Positions 12,985 through 16,069 of a stretch of 16,069 nucleotides of DNA are shown one piece after another. Origin of the DNA: CAYGZM01 sp964354365. GTDB lineage: Bacteria > Planctomycetota > Phycisphaerae > Sedimentisphaerales > Anaerobacaceae. Location: the NCBI GenBank assembly GCA_964354365.1, contig CAYGZM010000084.1:1-16069 (forward strand), written 5' to 3'. Both the position numbers and the translations under genes were made by a program. Within the stretch, counting starts at the first letter, position 1; each line of letters opens with the position of its first letter. The notes beneath the pieces are model-generated. The model had not been told where the DNA came from and searched no databases. It saw only the letters and a program-made list of their open reading frames with translations.

Positions 12985-15036
12985 TCACTTCTTCGCCTGG
13001 ATCGGGCGGATCTTGATATTACGGAAGGATACCTGTCCGTGATCGCCCTGGAGAGCAATGTATCCGATGTCCGATTTGGCGAAGAGGGGCATGTTGCCGA
13101 ACTTGCTCTTGGCGACGCGCTGCTTGAAGTCATCGCTGCCGAGGACGTAGTCAAAGTACTTTACGCCGTTGATCTGGTGTTCGCACTTCTGCGGCGTGAT
13201 AAGCAAACGTATATGATTCCACTGCCCGACGGGCTTGGTGGCGTCAAGCGTCTTGCCGGTCCTGGGATCAATCGGAGGCTGATATAGCGCAAACAGCCAT
13301 CCGCATCGGACCGGATCGCTCGCCTTCTGGTTATCTTCGAGCTGGAATTCGGGGCCGGTCGCCCAAGCGGCGCCGCCCTGGTCCGTGACATGGTACATGA
13401 TGCCGCTGTTGCCTGCTTCCGAGATGCTGTAGTCGATTTGCAGCTCGAACCAGTCGTACTGGTCCTTCGTGCAAAGGTCACCTGCATTGCGGGGGTCGGC
13501 GCAGATCAGGGCGCCGTTGCGGACCTGCCAGCCGGGGCGGACGTCGTCGCGTTTGAAGTTGTGCCAGCCGTCAAGGTTGTTGCCGTTAAAGAGGAGCTTC
13601 CAGCCGACGGCTTTTTCTTCGTCGGTGAGGATGTTGAGCTTCGCGTCGGCGGCAGCGTCGGCGGCAATCTTCTTCTCCAGGCTTGCCTTCCACTCGTCGC
13701 CGAGCTCCTGCACGGTGTGCCCGGTGAGCTTTGTCCACAGGTCCTCGTTATAGCTGCCCTGGCGAGCGGCGGCGTTCAACTTCCGCACAATGTCCTTATC
13801 ATACGTCTCTGTGGCCCAGTTCAGGAAATTGCCGCTTATCCGATAATTGCCGTCGTAGCGAGCCTGGGAAACATTTCTACCGGTAATTTCAGCCCCGTGC
13901 GTTTCCGGCTCGTACAAGAACCACCGGATGTAGTCGGCGATTCCTTCCACGAGCCATCCGGGGGTCTGGGTTGGATTGGGATTGGTTCGTCGCGCGATGC
14001 CATAGTTTTGCACGATATGCACTAACTCGTGCACGACAGCACCCTTCGCCTCACCTTGCAGCTCCCGCCTGAACCAGCTCGCTGCACATCGGACTCGCGT
14101 GCCGCCGGTCGCCGCGACGCCTTGCATGCTCGCACTGAACGCGATGCTGACCCTCGTGGGGGCTTGGAACCCTTCACTTGGCAGCATCTTGACGAGTTTC
14201 GGATACCATTTCTGTACGACAGGCGCCAATTCCGTGTGCGCCCACTCTGTGAGGTCGGGTGTTTCAGTCGTTTCGATGGTAATCTGGTACGTTCCTCCGT
14301 CCGCTTCGACGATTTCCCTTTGCACTTCGCCGGTCGGCTGATTAGCAGGCACGGCAGCGGCCACTTGCGATGTTGGATCGACTACGTCGATTTCACTGAA
14401 AAACGTGTTGCCGAAGGGATCGGACTGTTCGGTGGCGGAGACGTCGAACAGGAGATACTGATACTTGCCGATGGCACCGTCGGAATCGGAGATGCTGACA
14501 GCGTACTGGCCGCCGCCCGCGCCTTCCTGCGGTCGGGTGTCAACGTTCGCGATCAGTTTCCAGCCGCATGTTTGCGGGTCGGTTCCGTTTTTGGGCTGTT
14601 GATTGAAGCCGTCGGTCTTGCCATTGCTCGCGTAGAGCTTGTATAACTGCGGCCCGCGGGTGTTGGGATGCCATGAGTACGTGTTGACCTGCTTGATTTC
14701 GATTGCGTCACCGAGGTCGATAAGAAGTCGGCCTCCTTCGGCGCCTGCATTGAAGAAGAAGTTCTCGGATGGCTGGTCCTCTTCGGCAGGGACTTTGCCG
14801 TCGTGGAGCTTATCGAGGTTGCCGCCGTTGCGGTCGCGCCTGCCGTCCACGATGGTGAACGTTGCTTTGGCGGCGGCGTCGTTCTGGGACGGCTGGGGAG
14901 CGTTCTTGAATTTGAAATCGAAGGTTGCGGATTCGTTGCCGTTGCGGTCGGCGACTGTTTTGATCTCGGCTTGGCAGGCCATTGCAAAGATCAGAACGGT
15001 TAGCGCTGCGACAGTGAATACAATTCTGTACTTCAT
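12985..15036 (-). CDS. Secreted basic-secretory-protein metallopeptidase fused to DUF1080
   Basis: A 683-residue exported protein in three parts. After a signal peptide (about 1-23, ending AMACQA) comes a discoidin-like beta domain (about 95-230; LLIDLGDAIEIKQVNTYSWHPNTRG, YQYLLFDVSAT). Next is a basic secretory protein (BSP, Pfam PF04450 type) peptidase with HELVH at 336-340 and a downstream Glu in GWLVEGIADYIR (E364), consistent with a zinc site. The last part (477-683) is DUF1080, the 3-keto-disaccharide hydrolase / concanavalin-like domain: GWKLLFNGNNLDGW, DWFELQIDYSI, NSGIMYHV, GPEFQLEDN, GQWNHIRLL, IALQGDHGQVSFRNIKI. DUF1080 proteins are abundant in planctomycetes and linked to polysaccharide use. 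A strong ribosome site, GGAG, lies seven bases before ATG. Substrate is unknown. Confidence 0.85.
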   Translation of the reverse strand: MKYRIVFTVAALTVLIFAMACQAEIKTVADRNGNESATFDFKFKNAPQPSQNDAAAKATFTIVDGRRDRNGGNLDKLHDGKVPAEEDQPSENFFFNAGAEGGRLLIDLGDAIEIKQVNTYSWHPNTRGPQLYKLYASNGKTDGFNQQPKNGTDPQTCGWKLIANVDTRPQEGAGGGQYAVSISDSDGAIGKYQYLLFDVSATEQSDPFGNTFFSEIDVVDPTSQVAAAVPANQPTGEVQREIVEADGGTYQITIETTETPDLTEWAHTELAPVVQKWYPKLVKMLPSEGFQAPTRVSIAFSASMQGVAATGGTRVRCAASWFRRELQGEAKGAVVHELVHIVQNYGIARRTNPNPTQTPGWLVEGIADYIRWFLYEPETHGAEITGRNVSQARYDGNYRISGNFLNWATETYDKDIVRKLNAAARQGSYNEDLWTKLTGHTVQELGDEWKASLEKKIAADAAADAKLNILTDEEKAVGWKLLFNGNNLDGWHNFKRDDVRPGWQVRNGALICADPRNAGDLCTKDQYDWFELQIDYSISEAGNSGIMYHVTDQGGAAWATGPEFQLEDNQKASDPVRCGWLFALYQPPIDPRTGKTLDATKPVGQWNHIRLLITPQKCEHQINGVKYFDYVLGSDDFKQRVAKSKFGNMPLFAKSDIGYIALQGDHGQVSFRNIKIRPIQAKK

Positions 15037-15061
15037 CGTGTTCTCCTTTGATCTGTTGATT

Positions 15062-15090
15062 AAGGCTTCTGCAAAAATTGCAGGTTAGGC
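15062..15090 (+). repeat. TTCTGCAAAATTGCAGGT repeat, third copy
   Basis: Twenty-nine bases matching 3553-3580 (reverse complement) with one extra A. It lies 26 bases upstream of the BSP-DUF1080 start codon, so it is either in that gene's 5' leader or in its promoter. Confidence 0.7.
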
Positions 15091-15094
15091 GTAG

Positions 15095-15112
15095 GGTGGG
15101 CTTCAGCCCACC
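15095..15112. repeat. REP-like palindrome GGTGGGCT-TC-AGCCCACC
   Basis: Perfect 8-base arms. The GTAGGGTGGGCTTCAGCCCACC form is a very common bacterial REP-type element. It directly follows the third copy of the TTCTGCAAAATTGCAGGT repeat. Confidence 0.65.
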
Positions 15113-15279
15113 ACTTTTCAATGGCAACGTATTGTCTCGTAATCGATCAGGTGACTATTGAAGAAGACCATACTTGCGTATTCTACGCAGGCCCGCATGG
15201 ATAATCGTCTATCAAGATCAATAAGTCAACACCAGAGTCGAACCGGATAGCATCAAGTATTGTGTGTAAGTCTGATTTT

Positions 15280-15309
15280 CCGCCATCGCCGCTTCAGCGG
15301 AATTGGCGG
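15280..15309 (+). promoter_or_regulatory. Nested hairpin in the leader of the Tat-protein gene
   Basis: CCGCCA (15280-15285) pairs with TGGCGG (15304-15309). Inside, CCGC (15289-15292) pairs with GCGG (15297-15300) around TTCA. It could be a leader-RNA element or a REP-type repeat. Confidence 0.35.
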
Positions 15310-15427
15310 TTGCCGGCGGCGGATTGCGGGGATAGAATTGGCAGATTGAGCAGAATCGCCGAACAGGTCACGAACGGGGCCAAGTGTCTCCGGGGTGTCC
15401 GGCGGGTGCAATAAAGCAAAAAGAGCG

Positions 15428-15446
15428 CCTCAGCAGCTCGCTGAGG
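15428..15446 (+). promoter_or_regulatory. Hairpin just before the Tat-protein ribosome site
   Basis: CCTCAGC-AGCTC-GCTGAGG, with perfect 7-base arms, ends 11 bases before GGAG (15458-15461). It could affect access to the ribosome-binding site. Confidence 0.4.
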
Positions 15447-15468
15447 ATGGTTGATTTGGAGACGGCCG

Positions 15469-16069
15469 ATGAAACCTGCAAAACATCCGAACCGTAGAGA
15501 AGTGCTCAGCAGCATAAGCATCGCGGGCGTGCTTGGCATATCCTCGCGTGCATCTTCGCAAGGAAAATCGCAAGACGAAGCGGGCGCTGTAGGCGGGCCT
15601 GTTATCATTACGAAGGCCGACCAGGAGGAATACGCCAGGCTCAAGGCGCTGGATTTGGACGACGCGAAGGCGGCTGCCGAGCAGAAGAAGATGCCGGTTG
15701 GGAAGATCGGCAATCTTACTTTGGGGCGGCTGATGAGCGGGAGCAATCTAATCAGTATGAATATGCACGCCAGGGACCTGGATTACGTGCAGAGTCTGGC
15801 GGCGCACTACAACACCGAAGATAGAATCTTTATGACGCTGAAGCTCTGCGAGGAATATGGCGTCAACAGCATCGTTCTGAAGAATCACAATTTCAGGCAG
15901 TTCAGGCTGTCGAAGTACTGGGACGAGTGGGGCGGGAAGATGAAGTGGCTTGCTGATGTGATAACCACCGACATTGACAAGTACGAGCAGCTTCTGGACG
16001 AACATTTAGAATTAGGGGCGTCGGCGGCGTATCTCTGGGGAGGGGCGAGTGACGTCTGGTATTACCAGA
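15469..16069 (+). CDS. Tat-exported protein, aldo/keto-reductase-like or TIM-barrel type, N-terminal part
   Basis: The first 200 residues of a gene that runs off the window. The N-terminus has a twin-arginine motif (KHPNRREVLSSISIAGVLGIS, R9-R10) and so should be exported folded. Residues 40-75 are charged and helical. The core begins KMPVGKIGNLTLGRLMSGSNLIS, then NMHARDLDYVQSLAAHYNTEDRIFMTLKLCEEYGVNSIVLKN. The G-K-I-G...L...GR-L-x-x-G opening and the 'E-x-Y-G-V-N-S-I' strand resemble an uncharacterised planctomycete group related to aldo/keto reductases; whether it keeps the catalytic tetrad cannot be seen from this part. The ATG has GGAG seven bases upstream. It is divergent from the BSP-DUF1080 gene; both products are exported, so a shared role in polymer use is possible but inferred. 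Confidence 0.65.
   Translation, partial: MKPAKHPNRREVLSSISIAGVLGISSRASSQGKSQDEAGAVGGPVIITKADQEEYARLKALDLDDAKAAAEQKKMPVGKIGNLTLGRLMSGSNLISMNMHARDLDYVQSLAAHYNTEDRIFMTLKLCEEYGVNSIVLKNHNFRQFRLSKYWDEWGGKMKWLADVITTDIDKYEQLLDEHLELGASAAYLWGGASDVWYYQ

Larger units (their letters stand above)
15113..15468. other. Intergenic region between divergent exported-protein genes
   Basis: I see no gene. The right part would be the leader of the Tat-protein gene and contains two hairpins (15280-15309 and 15428-15446). I could not match it to a riboswitch class I know. The left part (15120-15270) is plain sequence in which promoters for both directions could lie; I could not choose boxes. Confidence 0.4.

Noticed and set aside
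12642..13016. A 124-codon open frame on the + strand between the RNA candidate and the BSP-DUF1080 gene
   Set aside because: The sequence is low-grade, lies partly inside the stem structure, crosses the terminator-like hairpin and overlaps the end of the opposing gene. No domain was recognised.

Overview
The window looks like a chromosomal stretch from a planctomycete, most likely of the Phycisphaerae / Sedimentisphaerales type. This rests on gene content, not on a marker gene. The clues are a secreted protein ending in a dockerin-like repeat with the D-x-D-x-D-x-D-LLDFAxLxxYWL pattern common in that group, a DUF1080 domain fused to a basic-secretory-protein peptidase, a Tat-exported protein of a planctomycete type, paired CxxCxxCC proteins, and a short dcw cluster with no ftsA or ftsZ beside ftsQ. 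Many short palindromic (REP-like) repeats occupy the gaps. I see no tRNA, rRNA, CRISPR array or transposase.

Layout. 1-167: the end of ilvD. 196-892: a promoter/operator with three CCATAGA-like half-sites and a DUF433/DUF5615 toxin-antitoxin pair, bracketed by two copies of the ilvD 3' end (133-189 and 938-995). 1087-1281: a possible small membrane protein, then a dense run of unrelated palindromes (1290-1425). 1464-2521: two YkgJ-family cysteine-cluster proteins on the + strand; the second has an 8-codon repeat inserted in frame.

2518-6938, minus strand: murC-murB-ddl-ftsQ, the enzymes that start and finish the cytoplasmic peptidoglycan precursor steps plus a divisome membrane protein. murC and murB overlap. 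ddl ends inside a dispersed repeat that supplies its last residues, and ftsQ converges on the second YkgJ gene with overlapping stop codons.

7087-9096, minus strand: a secreted protein with a PKD domain, a clan CD (legumain/caspase-like) cysteine peptidase whose His and Cys blocks are split by about 257 residues carrying Ca-binding-type loops, and a C-terminal dockerin-like module. 9284-9516: a small gene that appears frameshifted at an A8 run. 9630-10670: a class II Fic protein.

10906-12386: divergent amrB (MEMO-like) and purE. 12579-12788: a rod-like nested stem structure followed by T-runs, a candidate structured RNA that I compare with 6S RNA. 12985-15036, minus strand: a three-part secreted protein (discoidin-like, HELVH zinc peptidase, DUF1080). 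15037-15468: a leader region with repeats and hairpins. 15469-end: the first 200 residues of a Tat-exported protein.

The strongest leads are the structured RNA candidate, the split peptidase, the ilvD-tail duplication around the toxin-antitoxin pair, and several repeats that have become part of coding sequences.
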